DNA of 64,000 bases. Source: Raineya sp. (GTDB lineage Bacteria > Bacteroidota > Bacteroidia > Cytophagales > Thermonemataceae). Location of the stretch: assembly GCA_025454915.1 (NCBI GenBank), contig JALONN010000012.1, positions 1 to 64,000 of the forward strand. The letters are read 5' to 3'. The notes under the pieces are model-generated. The model was given only the letters and a program-made list of their open reading frames with translations. It did no database searches and was not told the origin of the DNA. Of this stretch, positions 24,694 to 33,962 are shown in pieces (the first letter of the stretch is position 1; every line of letters starts with the position of its first letter). The translations under genes and the position numbers were made by a program.

Positions 24694-25050
24694 ATGAAAA
24701 ATGTGTTGATGCAAGCTGTAGATGCAGAATTAGCTCCTAAGCGTACAGATATACCTGAATTCAGAGCAGGCGATACAGTAAATGTTCATGTAAAAATTAA
24801 AGAAGGTAACAAAGAGCGTATCCAACAATTCCAAGGAGTTGTTATCCAAAGAAAAAATACAAACACTGTAAATGAGACATTTACAGTTCGTAAAGTTTCA
24901 AATGGTGTGGGTGTTGAACGTATATTTCCTATACTTTCTCCAATGGTTGATAAAATTGAGTTGGTAAGAAAAGGTAAAGTACGTCGTTCAAGAATCTATT
25001 ACTTACGTGGTAAAATGGGTAAAGCTGCTCGTATCAAAGAAAGAGTATAG
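24694..25050 (+). CDS. rplS: Large subunit ribosomal protein bL19
   Basis: bL19 lies at the 30S-50S interface of the ribosome. The 118-residue protein has the family's SH3-like core: PEFRAGDTVNVHVKIKEGNK, RIQQFQGVVIQRKN, the ETFTVRKVSNGVGVERIFP stretch and the basic end RRSRIYYLRGKMGKAARIKE. The start at ATG 24694 gives the usual N-terminus. It is monocistronic here: its own promoter lies upstream and a strong terminator follows, whereas most bacteria keep it behind trmD, which is 7 kb away in this genome on the other strand. Confidence 0.97.
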   Translation: MKNVLMQAVDAELAPKRTDIPEFRAGDTVNVHVKIKEGNKERIQQFQGVVIQRKNTNTVNETFTVRKVSNGVGVERIFPILSPMVDKIELVRKGKVRRSRIYYLRGKMGKAARIKERV

Positions 25051-25066
25051 TTTTACAAAATATTAT

Positions 25067-25098
25067 AAAAAGGCTACAATTAGATTGTAGCCTTTTTT
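25067..25098 (+). terminator. Terminator of rplS
   Basis: AAAAAGGCTACAAT and ATTGTAGCCTTTTT form a long stem around TAG, followed by a T-run. Confidence 0.9.
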
Positions 25099-25109
25099 GT
25101 ATGAATTAG

Positions 25110-25138
25110 TTTGTCTATCAATTATTTTTTTAAATTTG
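25110..25138 (+). promoter_or_regulatory. Promoter of the mlaE-like gene
   Basis: TTTG at 25110-25113 and TAAATTTG at 25131-25138 are 17 bases apart. The start codon follows 34 bases later. Confidence 0.7.
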
Positions 25139-25172
25139 TGTTCTGTAAATTATTGTATAAAAACTATTTTGA

Positions 25173-25901
25173 ATGGAGCAACTTGGCAGGTATCTAATTT
25201 TCTTGAAACAACTCTTTGTTCATCGAGAAAAATTTAGAGTGTATGTAAATTTAGTAATAGATGAATGTGTCTATATTGGTATAGACTCTATTTTTTTGGT
25301 AACTATTGTTTCTACCTTTATTGGGGCTGTAACAGCCATCCAGACAGCTTATAATTTAGTGAGTCCTCTAATTCCTTTGACAGTTATAGGTCTTCTTGTG
25401 AGAGATACAACACTTTTGGAGTTAGCACCTACCATTACAAGTATTGTATTAGCGGGTAAAGTAGGATCTAATATTGCAGGAAATTTAGGTACCATGCGAA
25501 TCACAGAGCAAATTGATGCTTTAGAAGTAATGGGGATTAACTCCGTTTCTTATTTAGTCTTGCCTAAAATAGTAGCCTCAATTATTGTATTTCCAATGCT
25601 TGTCATTGTTGCAGGCTTTTTGTCTATCTTAGGAGGTTATATTGCAGGGGTTTTCACAGGAGTTGTGACAGAAGAGCAGTTTATTTCTGGTGTGAGACAA
25701 GGTTTTATTCCTTATAATGTTACTTTTGCACTCATCAAATCAGTTGTATTTGCCTTTTTAATAGCCACTATATCAGCATTTAAAGGCTATTATACAAGAG
25801 GAGGAGCCTTAGAAGTAGGGCAGTCAAGTACCAAAGCAGTAACAGCAAGTGCTATAGCCATTTTATTTGCCGATTATGTGCTGGCTCAATTGTTGTTATA
25901 A
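25173..25901 (+). CDS. mlaE: MlaE-family ABC transporter permease
   Basis: MlaE-type permeases move phospholipids between the membranes to keep the outer membrane asymmetric. The 242-residue protein has five or six hydrophobic helices and the family motifs TFIGAVTAIQTAYN, LAPTITSIVLAGKVGSNIAGNLGTMRITEQIDALEVMG, seen here in parts at about residues 90-125, and FKGYYTRGGALEVG near the C-terminus. The matching ATPase (MlaF) and MCE-domain protein (MlaD) normally follow; here the next gene, after 56 bases, is rseP instead, so the partners must lie elsewhere. Confidence 0.92.
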   Translation: MEQLGRYLIFLKQLFVHREKFRVYVNLVIDECVYIGIDSIFLVTIVSTFIGAVTAIQTAYNLVSPLIPLTVIGLLVRDTTLLELAPTITSIVLAGKVGSNIAGNLGTMRITEQIDALEVMGINSVSYLVLPKIVASIIVFPMLVIVAGFLSILGGYIAGVFTGVVTEEQFISGVRQGFIPYNVTFALIKSVVFAFLIATISAFKGYYTRGGALEVGQSSTKAVTASAIAILFADYVLAQLLL

Positions 25902-25957
25902 TCAGAAATAACGTAGTTTTTATTGAATCATAAAATTTAATTATCAATATCATATTT

Positions 25958-27316
25958 ATGGATATACTTGTAATGGTCGGGCAACTCTTGTTGGGGCTTT
26001 CTATATTAGTGGGTTTGCACGAATGGGGGCATTATATCGCTGCCCGTATGTTTAAAATTAGAGTAGAAAAATTTTATATATTCTTCGATTTCCTTTTTCC
26101 TATGGCAAATGTCTGGAATTTTGCTCTTTGGAAGAAAAAAATAGGCGATACAGAGTTTGGTTTAGGCTGGTTTCCACTGGGTGGTTATGTTAAAATTGCA
26201 GGAATGATGGATGAGTCTATGGATAAAGAGGCTCTTGCTAAACCTGCTGAATCTTGGGAGTTTCGTTCTAAACCTGCTTGGCAAAGACTGATAGTGATGC
26301 TCGGTGGTATTATTGTGAATTTAATACTTGGAATGCTGATTTTTATAGGAGTTACATACTACTATGGGGATAAATATTTGCCTATGAGTGCTGCTAAAAA
26401 TGGTATAGTAGCCAATGAAGTAGGTAAAAAAATAGGATTACAAACAGGAGATAAAATTATCGATATTAATGGAGTACGCCCTGAAAAATATGCTGATCTA
26501 TTTGGAGCGGATGTTATCTATGGAAAAAATCCTTATTATACCATAGAAAGAGAAGGGAAAACAATGAAAATAAACCTTCCAAACGATTTGGGAAATCATT
26601 TGGCTGAGGCTAAAAAAGGTAAAAAAGATCTATTTGTTTCTACTCAACCCAGAACAACTTTTAAGGTAGCAGAAGTAGTAGAGAAACAAAATGCTTCTAA
26701 GGCTGGGATACAAAAAGGGGATTCCATAATTGCTGTAAATGGTAAAAAAATTACTTTTTTTGATGAGTTTGCTCAAGAATTAAAAAATAACAAGTTGAAA
26801 GCTGTTGAAATTGAACTTGTTAGAAATCAAGAAGTTAAAAAAGTAAAATGTGATGTAACAGATGAGGGAAAAATAGGTATCAAAACAAGTCATCCAGAAC
26901 TTGAAAAATCTAAAAAAACAGTAGAATATAGTTTAGTAGAGTCTATTCCTTTGGGTTCTTATAGAGCTTTTGAGGTGATTTTCTTACAATTGAAAGCCTT
27001 TGGAAAAATATTTAGTGGAGATATTGATGCTGGTAAATCGTTAGGTAGTTTTGGATCAATAGCAGAAGCTTATGGAGCATTGTGGAATTGGGAAAACTTC
27101 TGGAGACTCACAGGAATGCTTTCTATGGTGTTAGCATTCATGAACTTTTTGCCTATTCCAGCTCTTGACGGTGGTCATGTGGTGTTTTTACTTTATGAAA
27201 TGATTCGTAGAAAACCTGCACCTGAGAAAGTTTTGGAAGTTGCCCAACAAATAGGTATGATCATCTTGTTAGGACTTATGGCATTTGCCATCATCTCTGA
27301 TATTTTCTTGAAGTAA
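25958..27316 (+). CDS. rseP: Site-2 intramembrane zinc metalloprotease RseP
   Basis: RseP cuts membrane-bound anti-sigma factors and remnant signal peptides inside the membrane. The 452-residue protein has the zinc motif HEWGH in its first helix (about residues 21-25), two PDZ domains in the periplasmic region (about 120-330, with GLQTGDKIIDINGVRPE and KAGIQKGDSIIAVNGKK), and the third zinc ligand in PIPALDGGHVVF near residue 405. It leads a likely operon with the DUF6702 gene four bases downstream and purE. A membrane sigma partner is encoded at 2.5-3.7 kb, but no link can be shown. Confidence 0.95.
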   Translation: MDILVMVGQLLLGLSILVGLHEWGHYIAARMFKIRVEKFYIFFDFLFPMANVWNFALWKKKIGDTEFGLGWFPLGGYVKIAGMMDESMDKEALAKPAESWEFRSKPAWQRLIVMLGGIIVNLILGMLIFIGVTYYYGDKYLPMSAAKNGIVANEVGKKIGLQTGDKIIDINGVRPEKYADLFGADVIYGKNPYYTIEREGKTMKINLPNDLGNHLAEAKKGKKDLFVSTQPRTTFKVAEVVEKQNASKAGIQKGDSIIAVNGKKITFFDEFAQELKNNKLKAVEIELVRNQEVKKVKCDVTDEGKIGIKTSHPELEKSKKTVEYSLVESIPLGSYRAFEVIFLQLKAFGKIFSGDIDAGKSLGSFGSIAEAYGALWNWENFWRLTGMLSMVLAFMNFLPIPALDGGHVVFLLYEMIRRKPAPEKVLEVAQQIGMIILLGLMAFAIISDIFLK

Positions 27317-27320
27317 AAAT

Positions 27321-27830
27321 ATGAGTGTTTTATTTCAGATACATTATATTGCCTTAATGATTAATATGTTGGGAGCTAAACCCCAACATAATTTTCATTC
27401 AAGTCTTGCTGAAATGAATTATAACAATAAGTCAAAATCATTTCAAGTTGTCTTGAAACTATTTGCAGATGATACTGAAGCAGCTCTGACCAAATATTCG
27501 GGTCGTAGTTATAGCGTAGGTGGTTTGGGTAAGAACCGAAACCCCGACGCAGTTTTAGCAGCATATCTCAATGAGCATTTTGTTCTTACTAAAAAAAGTA
27601 AAAAATTATCTGTACAATACATTGGAAAAGAGGTAAATGTAGACATGGTAGCTGTATACTTTGAGATTCCTTTTAATGATAATCTTAAAAATTATACTCT
27701 ATCTAATACAATTATGTTGGATTTATTTGATGACCAAAGTAATATTGTAAATCTTCAAAAAGATAATAAAAATAAGTCTTTTCAGTTTGATTCGAATAAA
27801 AGAAGTATTCAGCTTACAAATATATGGTAG
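27321..27830 (+). CDS. DUF6702 family exported protein
   Basis: The 169-residue product has a short hydrophobic N-terminus (about residues 1-20) that could serve as a signal peptide, followed by NFHSSLAEMNYNNKSKSFQV, the pattern I associate with the Bacteroidota DUF6702 family (HPFHxSLTEIxYN). No catalytic residues are apparent and the family function is unknown. It starts four bases after rseP and overlaps purE by seven bases, so all three are very likely translated from one mRNA. The linkage with rseP hints at an envelope role. Confidence 0.8.
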   Translation: MSVLFQIHYIALMINMLGAKPQHNFHSSLAEMNYNNKSKSFQVVLKLFADDTEAALTKYSGRSYSVGGLGKNRNPDAVLAAYLNEHFVLTKKSKKLSVQYIGKEVNVDMVAVYFEIPFNDNLKNYTLSNTIMLDLFDDQSNIVNLQKDNKNKSFQFDSNKRSIQLTNIW

Positions 27831-28312
27831 CTCAAGTAGGAATTATAATGGGAAGCCAATCAGATTTGGCAGTGATGCAAGAAGCTGCTGACTTTTTGGC
27901 AGAAATGGGAGTAGCTTACGAATTAACAATTGTTTCAGCACATCGTACTCCAGAACGAATGTTCGATTATGCCAAAACAGCTTATGAAAGAGGTTTGCGT
28001 GTAATCATTGCAGGAGCAGGAGGGGCAGCTCATTTACCAGGGATGGTTGCATCCCTTACACCACTTCCGGTAATAGGTGTTCCTGTCAAATCCTCAAATT
28101 CTATTGATGGCTGGGATTCCATTCTTTCTATTCTTCAAATGCCTTCAGGTGTTCCAGTGGCTACAGTAGCTCTCAATGGTTCAAGAAATGCAGGGATTTT
28201 AGCTACACAGATATTAGCAACCTCTAATCCAGAGATTTACGAAAAACTGGTTGTTTTTAAAGAATCTCTGAAAGAAAAAGTGAATCAACAAATTAAAGCA
28301 ATAGAGAAATAA
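27824..28312 (+). CDS. purE: N5-carboxyaminoimidazole ribonucleotide mutase
   Basis: PurE converts N5-CAIR to CAIR in purine synthesis. The 162-residue protein is a class I PurE, with GIIMGSQSDLAVMQEAADFL at the start, the active-site VSAHRTPERMFDYAK motif, IAGAGGAAHLPGM and LPVIGVPV. The family forms octamers. Its ATG lies inside the end of the DUF6702 gene, giving a seven-base overlap that suggests translational coupling. purK, the usual partner, is not adjacent. A bidirectional terminator follows. Confidence 0.96.
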   Translation: MVAQVGIIMGSQSDLAVMQEAADFLAEMGVAYELTIVSAHRTPERMFDYAKTAYERGLRVIIAGAGGAAHLPGMVASLTPLPVIGVPVKSSNSIDGWDSILSILQMPSGVPVATVALNGSRNAGILATQILATSNPEIYEKLVVFKESLKEKVNQQIKAIEK

Positions 28313-28314
28313 AG

Positions 28315-28340
28315 AAAGCGACTAAGTAGTCGCTTTTATT
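28315..28340. terminator. Bidirectional terminator between purE and recX
   Basis: AAAGCGACTA and TAGTCGCTTT form a 10-bp perfect stem around AG, with T-rich sequence on the right and A-rich on the left. Confidence 0.8.
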
Positions 28341-28821
28341 CTAATATAGAATCCAACAAATCCAATACAATATCCATTTCATAACCTTTACTGGTAGCAT
28401 ATTGAAGCAGCTTTTGTTTCCGTTTCAGGAAATTAGGCTCAGCAACCTGTTTGTTTTTTTTCTTTAAGACTTCCAGAATGGTTTTTTCATATTCTTCATC
28501 TGTAATTTCAGCCAAACCCTGATTAATACAGTAAGTTGAAAGTTGATATTTACGAAGGGCTTGTTTAATCTTGAGTTTTCCCCATTTTTTTACTCTGAAT
28601 TTACTCCCTACAAAAACTTTGGCAAAACGTTCCTCATTAATAAAATTCTGTCCTATGAGTTCGGCTATCACAAACTCAATTTCTTCCGAATCGAGCATAT
28701 ACTCACTATAGAGTTTCTCTCTGACTTCTTGTTGGCTACGTTCTTGATAAGCACAGAACGCAGCCATTTTGGTAATAGCTCCTTTTACAGAAACAGCTTT
28801 TTTAACTTTTTTCTGTTCCAT
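28336..28821 (-). CDS. recX: Regulatory protein RecX
   Basis: RecX binds RecA filaments and limits recombination. The 161-residue protein consists of three-helix repeats, the first with AFCAYQERSQQEVREKLYSE, the second with AELIGQNFINEERFAKVFVGSKF, and the third ending in LLQYATSKGYEMDIVLDLL. This matches the length and layout of the family. recA is not adjacent. Its ATG overlaps the end of the dihydroorotase-like gene by 20 bases, so translation of the two is probably coupled. Confidence 0.9.
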   Translation of the reverse strand: MEQKKVKKAVSVKGAITKMAAFCAYQERSQQEVREKLYSEYMLDSEEIEFVIAELIGQNFINEERFAKVFVGSKFRVKKWGKLKIKQALRKYQLSTYCINQGLAEITDEEYEKTILEVLKKKNKQVAEPNFLKRKQKLLQYATSKGYEMDIVLDLLDSILE

Positions 28822-30079
28822 AAGTTTGTGCTTTTTCTTTATTGAAAACTGCCAAAACTTTTCCTTGTAAGGTTACTCCAACAAAAGGGGAATTCTTAGA
28901 CTTAGAAAGGATTTCTTTTTCTGTATAAGTCCATTCTTTTTGATTATCCCATACACTTATATTGGCATTGTTCCCTTCCTGAATAGGTGAAAAAGGGATA
29001 CCAAGTATTTCTCTGGGTTTATAGGTGAGTTTTTCAATGAGGTGTTCTAAAGATAAAGTTTTGTTTTGGGTGATAATTGCTGAAAAGGCAGTCTCTAGAG
29101 CAATAACACCAAATGCTGCCAAATCAAATTCTAAATCTTTACTTTCAATATCCTGAGGCTGGTGATCTGAAACAATACAATCGATAGTACCATCTTTTAA
29201 ACCTTCCCAAAGGGCTTCTTGATCACTTTCCAGTCTGAATGGAGGATTTACCTTATAGTTTGTATCAAATCCTTCCAGAATATCATCTGTGAAAAAAAGC
29301 TGATGAGCTGAGACATCACAACTAACACTTAAACCGTCTTTTTTTGCCTGCCGAATCAGTTCAACTGATTTGGCAGCAGAAAGGCAAGAAAAATGAATTT
29401 TTCCTTTCGTATAGCGGAGTATTTCCAAATCTCTTTGTATCATCAATACTTCTGCAATGGCAGGCATGCCTTTTAAGCCTAGTTTGGTAGATGTAATACC
29501 CTCATGCATTTGCCCATAACGAGTAAGCAAAGTATCTTCTGGGCGTTGGATAAGTAATGCGTTAAGAGGTTGTAAATATTGTAAACTTTTGAGAACTATA
29601 TCTGCATTTTGACTTGGATGTAAGCCATCAGAAAAAGCAATTGCACCAGCTTGGTGCAAATCAATCATTTCAGAGAGGTCTTCTCCTTTTGTTTTTAAAG
29701 TAAGAGCTGCAATAGGATGTATCTGAACCAAATGAGAAAAATTATCTCTTAAAATATAAGCCAGACTATCTTTGGTGTCCAATGCAGGTTGCATATTGGG
29801 TAAAATACAAATTTCTGTGAAACCACCTTTCATGGCTGCATTTCGAGCAGAGGAAAGCGTTTCTTTATATTCATACCCTAAATCAGGAACATGACAACGC
29901 ATATCTACAAAGCCTTGAGAAACATGCAGACTATCTGATTTAATAATTTGATAAGAGTTTTGAGGCTCTATATGGTCTGCAATTTTCTCAATTTTCCCGT
30001 TGCTAATTAAAATATCTTTCTTTTGTTTATGATAAGGACTTTGAGAGTCGAGTATGGTGGCTGATTGAATTAAAAACAT
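28802..30079 (-). CDS. Dihydroorotase homologue with degenerate metal site
   Basis: The 425-residue amidohydrolase-fold protein is closest to class I dihydroorotases, which close carbamoyl-aspartate to dihydroorotate in pyrimidine synthesis. Family segments include KETLSSARNAAMKGGFTEI, the internal AHQLFF His and the late SDHQP Asp/His. However, the first zinc motif, normally HxHxRxPG after VDxH, reads VDMRCHVPDLG, so the first His and the Arg are missing. The protein may thus be a non-catalytic partner, like the pDHO that supports aspartate transcarbamoylase in some bacteria, or have changed activity. It overlaps recX by 20 bases. Confidence 0.85.
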   Translation of the reverse strand: MFLIQSATILDSQSPYHKQKKDILISNGKIEKIADHIEPQNSYQIIKSDSLHVSQGFVDMRCHVPDLGYEYKETLSSARNAAMKGGFTEICILPNMQPALDTKDSLAYILRDNFSHLVQIHPIAALTLKTKGEDLSEMIDLHQAGAIAFSDGLHPSQNADIVLKSLQYLQPLNALLIQRPEDTLLTRYGQMHEGITSTKLGLKGMPAIAEVLMIQRDLEILRYTKGKIHFSCLSAAKSVELIRQAKKDGLSVSCDVSAHQLFFTDDILEGFDTNYKVNPPFRLESDQEALWEGLKDGTIDCIVSDHQPQDIESKDLEFDLAAFGVIALETAFSAIITQNKTLSLEHLIEKLTYKPREILGIPFSPIQEGNNANISVWDNQKEWTYTEKEILSKSKNSPFVGVTLQGKVLAVFNKEKAQTYGTEKS

Positions 30080-30108
30080 TGTAAAATCTAGAAATTATAA
30101 GTTATAAG

Positions 30109-31284
30109 TTATGATTTATTGGGTTTAGGGTCTTTTACTTTTCTAAATCCTTTGATACCTAAGGGCAACCATCCTAAAAGAGGAATATAATAAGCCAGAG
30201 CCATAGGATTTTGTAGTATAATACGAAATGCAGAACCCCAGCCTAATTTTAATGGGCTTGTAAAATCTTTTTTCTTGAGACGAACACGTTCAAATTCTGC
30301 AAATAATAAAGGCCAGCCAATAGGAACAGTATAAGGAAAATGCTTGAAATTTTTGAATAACAACTTCAAATGCTCTTTCCACTTATAAGGCTGTTTTCCA
30401 TATTTTTGTTCAGCAGTTGTCAGCTCTGCCTGCATTTGCTCATGAATTTTCTCCCCAATTACCTTAAAATCATCATAATGCATGTCTTCAAAGGCTTTGT
30501 CAGTCATTTCGTAAGGCTTGATACGCTTACCCAATACAAACGTGAGTTTAGCAGGAAAGCCCATATAAAAAATCCAAGGGAATAAAATGATAAAAGGTGT
30601 AATCAGTCCTAAAGGTAAAAATGGAATACCTAACATATTGACTAGCTTATTCATAAAGCTAGAGCTATAAGTGTAAGGGTTAATATACTCTCCGTTTACT
30701 ACTGCAAAAGGAATAATATCTGTTTTATATTTGATACTCATGCGTATCATGGAGGTTGAAAGCCTCTGAAGTTGGTATTTTCTGTTAAAACCTTTTCCTA
30801 TACCTGGAACGCCTTCTGGATAAATCATCACATTAAAGTCATTCTGGTTCATAATTGTTTCAAAGTTGAGTGTTGTTGCATCAACAGCTCCACCAACTTT
30901 CTTCCAAAAATATTTAATCTGATAAGGATTCATCAGAACAGAAGCTGATAACATAGGAGCTGTTAAAGCCCTGATAGCATCTGAACTATAATGTGTGAGT
31001 TCATGAATTCTGTTTACAAAAATCATAGCATCCCAAGGAAAAGCCATACCAGAATGATTACTTGCAAAAATGAGTGGTCTGTCTGGATTATTACGTTTAG
31101 GGTACTCTTGTCCTTCAAAACCTATCATTTCCGAACGAAAATAGACCTTATCTATAAGACTTATGACATCCCTAGACAAAGCCTTGCCATATTGCATATC
31201 AAACAAATGGTCTAATACATACATATTGTTCTTGACATCTTCAGGCAGTTCGGTCGTTTTGTTATTTGGAATATCCATAAGCAT
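30109..31284 (-). CDS. Lysophospholipid acyltransferase-like (PlsC superfamily) protein
   Basis: The 391-residue protein carries the acyltransferase motif block I in a variant form, FASNHSGMAFPWDA, with His and Asp seven residues apart as in some DGAT/TMEM68-like relatives, and block III as YPEGVPGIGKGF. A hydrophobic segment at about residues 220-240 (LITPFIILFPWIFYMG) probably anchors it. It likely transfers an acyl chain to a glycerolipid, but the acceptor cannot be named. An ATG two codons in is an alternative start. It reads toward the dihydroorotase-like gene, 29 bases away. Confidence 0.82.
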   Translation of the reverse strand: MLMDIPNNKTTELPEDVKNNMYVLDHLFDMQYGKALSRDVISLIDKVYFRSEMIGFEGQEYPKRNNPDRPLIFASNHSGMAFPWDAMIFVNRIHELTHYSSDAIRALTAPMLSASVLMNPYQIKYFWKKVGGAVDATTLNFETIMNQNDFNVMIYPEGVPGIGKGFNRKYQLQRLSTSMIRMSIKYKTDIIPFAVVNGEYINPYTYSSSFMNKLVNMLGIPFLPLGLITPFIILFPWIFYMGFPAKLTFVLGKRIKPYEMTDKAFEDMHYDDFKVIGEKIHEQMQAELTTAEQKYGKQPYKWKEHLKLLFKNFKHFPYTVPIGWPLLFAEFERVRLKKKDFTSPLKLGWGSAFRIILQNPMALAYYIPLLGWLPLGIKGFRKVKDPKPNKS

Positions 31285-31322
31285 CTGATTTTAGGCGTAA
31301 AAATAATATTTTTTTATAAAGT

Positions 31323-32708
31323 TTAAGATTTTTGAACTATAGAATTGCTTAGCTGAAATTTAACTAAAAATTTTGAGCCTATGCCTTCTTGGCTTTCTAC
31401 GGAAATTTCACCCTTATTTTTTTCAATATAAATCTTACATAAAGGTAAACCTAAACCAGTTCCGACTTCTTTTTCTGTTCCTAAACTTCTTTCGTGAGAT
31501 AATTTAAAAATATTGGCAACTTTTCCCTGAGTCATACCAATTCCAAAATCTTGTACTTCTAATATTCCATAATTTTCTGAAAGATAGGTTTTTATAATAA
31601 TAGAACTTTCTGAGTTAGAAAACTTGATAGCATTAGAGATTAAATTTCTAATGATAAACTGAGTCATGTGAATATCAGCCCAAACAACAAAGCTGTCAGA
31701 GTATTCTATCTGAATATTGATTTTCTTATTGCTGGCTACTTCTTGGAATAAGACCAGACAATTTTTAACTTCACTTGTCAGTACAAATTCTTGAGGCTTT
31801 ATACTTTCAGAAGACATCTGGTTTCTTGACCAAAGTAATAAATTATCTAACAGATGGGCTGTATCTTGATTGTATTGTTTAATTTTTTTGATGAAAAAAT
31901 CTTTGTCTTCATTAGTCAAATCACTAATTTCCATCAAATCAAACATACTTTTTAATGTTCTAAAGGGCACTTTTAAATCGTGAGCAATGATTGAAAATAG
32001 CCGGTCTTTGGTTGCATTGGCTTCTTCAAGTTGCTTTTTTTGCTCTTCTAAAGCCTCATTAATAATATAAATCTCTTCTGCCTGAGACCTTAGCTCTTCA
32101 TTGATTGTTTCTAAATCTTGTTTTTGAGATATAACTTTATTTTCAAAACGATTACGAACTTTCTTATAAAAGACAAAAACGATGAAAATAAGGATAAAAG
32201 TAGTAAGTGGGTTTGTAAATTGTCTGAAAGGTACATTTAAGCCTTCTAACAAAGCTTTGTATTCTAAATACCAAATGAAAAAATAACCTGTCAGTGCAGC
32301 TGAAAAAGCTATCAACAACTCATAACCACTAAAAAGGAATAAACCAATAGAAGCAGAAGCAAAAATAACTACTTGAGTATCAACAAAAAAACGTCTATTG
32401 ATATTGAAGTAAGATAAAAAAACAGCTGTAGCCAAGCCAAATAAAAAGAAAAACCATCGGGCAAGGCTGGTTTTTCCAAAAAAATTAAATAAAAGAGCAG
32501 GAATTAAAATAAAAAAAATAGCTGAAAGATGAATAAAAGATACTTTAAAATCACCTGCTATTGTTACAATTGTGAAATGAAACAACAGAATTACTGTCAA
32601 CCAAAAACAAATGTAATTGACGAGTTGCACACGCTGGTTGTGCAACTCGTCTTTATTTTCATGGACGCCTAAATTGAGTATTTTATGATAGATCTTAAAT
32701 AGGTTCAT
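31323..32708 (-). CDS. Membrane sensor histidine kinase
   Basis: The 461-residue protein has six hydrophobic helices in its first 195 residues, a coiled coil (about 200-245) and a kinase core. Visible are the H box IIAHDLKVPFRTLKS with the phosphorylated His, the N box NLISNAIKFSN, the G1 box VQDFGIGM and the G2 box GTGLGLPLCKIYIEKNKG. Sensing probably occurs through the membrane helices, since no PAS, CHASE or periplasmic domain is visible. There is no response regulator next to it, so its partner is an orphan gene elsewhere or it works with a distant cluster. Confidence 0.93.
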   Translation of the reverse strand: MNLFKIYHKILNLGVHENKDELHNQRVQLVNYICFWLTVILLFHFTIVTIAGDFKVSFIHLSAIFFILIPALLFNFFGKTSLARWFFFLFGLATAVFLSYFNINRRFFVDTQVVIFASASIGLFLFSGYELLIAFSAALTGYFFIWYLEYKALLEGLNVPFRQFTNPLTTFILIFIVFVFYKKVRNRFENKVISQKQDLETINEELRSQAEEIYIINEALEEQKKQLEEANATKDRLFSIIAHDLKVPFRTLKSMFDLMEISDLTNEDKDFFIKKIKQYNQDTAHLLDNLLLWSRNQMSSESIKPQEFVLTSEVKNCLVLFQEVASNKKINIQIEYSDSFVVWADIHMTQFIIRNLISNAIKFSNSESSIIIKTYLSENYGILEVQDFGIGMTQGKVANIFKLSHERSLGTEKEVGTGLGLPLCKIYIEKNKGEISVESQEGIGSKFLVKFQLSNSIVQKS

Positions 32709-32810
32709 TTATGAATGAATAATATAAGCATAATTTAGGGAATTAATATAAATAAAAACTATTATAAAATATAAGTTATGTTAAAAAAAATATTTGAATA
32801 ATCTAAAATA

Positions 32811-33962
32811 TTAATACTTAGGTACTTCTGTTATACGGCTTTTGGCAGTTTTTAAATCTAAGTTTTGTTCAAAACTATTTCTCAAGTTTTTATATTGTCT
32901 GTTTAAAGACTCTATTTTTTGAGCAATTTTGCTTTTATCTTGTGTTAAGTTGTTGGCTTTCTGTAAAATATCTACTACATTTTTATGATAATTATCCAAA
33001 GAATTGAGATATTCATTGGATATTTTAGAAAGTTCATCACCCAAGAAATCCAATTTTTGTCTGCCTACAATAGAATAATTCAGCCTGCCATCTTCCAAAA
33101 TCTTGATATAGTCAATTTTGCCACTAGAAGTAAAACGTTTTTCTATACCTCTGATAGTTGCATCTACTTTTGCATAACTGTAATAATTACGAATCAGGTC
33201 GTTTGTAGCCAAATTTTCTAGATTTTTAGCTTCTGTGGGGTATAAATCTGTTGAGGAGTTACGAACAAAATCGTTAAGCAGGCTCTCCAAAGCATCAATT
33301 TTGGTATGCATTTGTTTGCTTTGGCTTTCTAATTCAACAGAAATTTTAGCTAAATTCTCATAATGTTCCACATATCGTTTGATTTCCTGACTGAAAAACT
33401 TCAAATCGTCAGGAGCAATGTTATCATCATCCAAAACAGTCTGATTAACCAAATTAACCACGGAACTAATCGAATTGACAACAGGAATGTTACTAGTGAT
33501 GAAATTTGTGATGGGGTTATTGATAATATTGGAAACAATCTTTTTAAAACGGTCTGCTTTTTTTCCTAAACGACTTTTTTTGATAATCTTTTCGTCTATT
33601 ACTTTTAAAATTTCAGTTTCTAATCTAAAACCCAATTCCTCATTGGTGGGATTATTAAGTGCCGAAATGGCTGTAAAATACTCTGTTGCAGAAAGTGAAG
33701 CCTTTAAAGCAGATGTACTTTTATTAATAGCATCCATAGCTCCAGCAGTACGCCTGAGAGCTTCTGTATTTTTTTCATAAAGTTCTTTGGCTTCTTTTTC
33801 GGATGCTGATTGCAAGTTTCGAGTCTGCTTTTGTAGAATAACAAGAGAATCATAAGTATTCTTGGTTAAATCGAAGTATTTTTTTAGAACAACTTCATTT
33901 TGAGCTGTAGCCATTTGAGCTACAAAGCATAATGCCAAGGCAATGAATCCATTTTTTTGCAT
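32811..33962 (-). CDS. Exported coiled-coil protein
   Basis: The 383-residue product begins with a signal peptide (MQKNGFIALALCFVAQMATAQ, in part) and is otherwise almost wholly helical, with heptad-like Leu/Ile patterns at about residues 25-75, 190-235 and 320-370. It lacks cysteines in the mature part apart from few, has no membrane anchor and no catalytic motif I know. A periplasmic or surface structural role is plausible but unproven. It is isolated on the minus strand, about 100 bases upstream of the histidine kinase gene, and could be its co-transcribed accessory or an unrelated gene. Confidence 0.65.
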   Translation of the reverse strand: MQKNGFIALALCFVAQMATAQNEVVLKKYFDLTKNTYDSLVILQKQTRNLQSASEKEAKELYEKNTEALRRTAGAMDAINKSTSALKASLSATEYFTAISALNNPTNEELGFRLETEILKVIDEKIIKKSRLGKKADRFKKIVSNIINNPITNFITSNIPVVNSISSVVNLVNQTVLDDDNIAPDDLKFFSQEIKRYVEHYENLAKISVELESQSKQMHTKIDALESLLNDFVRNSSTDLYPTEAKNLENLATNDLIRNYYSYAKVDATIRGIEKRFTSSGKIDYIKILEDGRLNYSIVGRQKLDFLGDELSKISNEYLNSLDNYHKNVVDILQKANNLTQDKSKIAQKIESLNRQYKNLRNSFEQNLDLKTAKSRITEVPKY

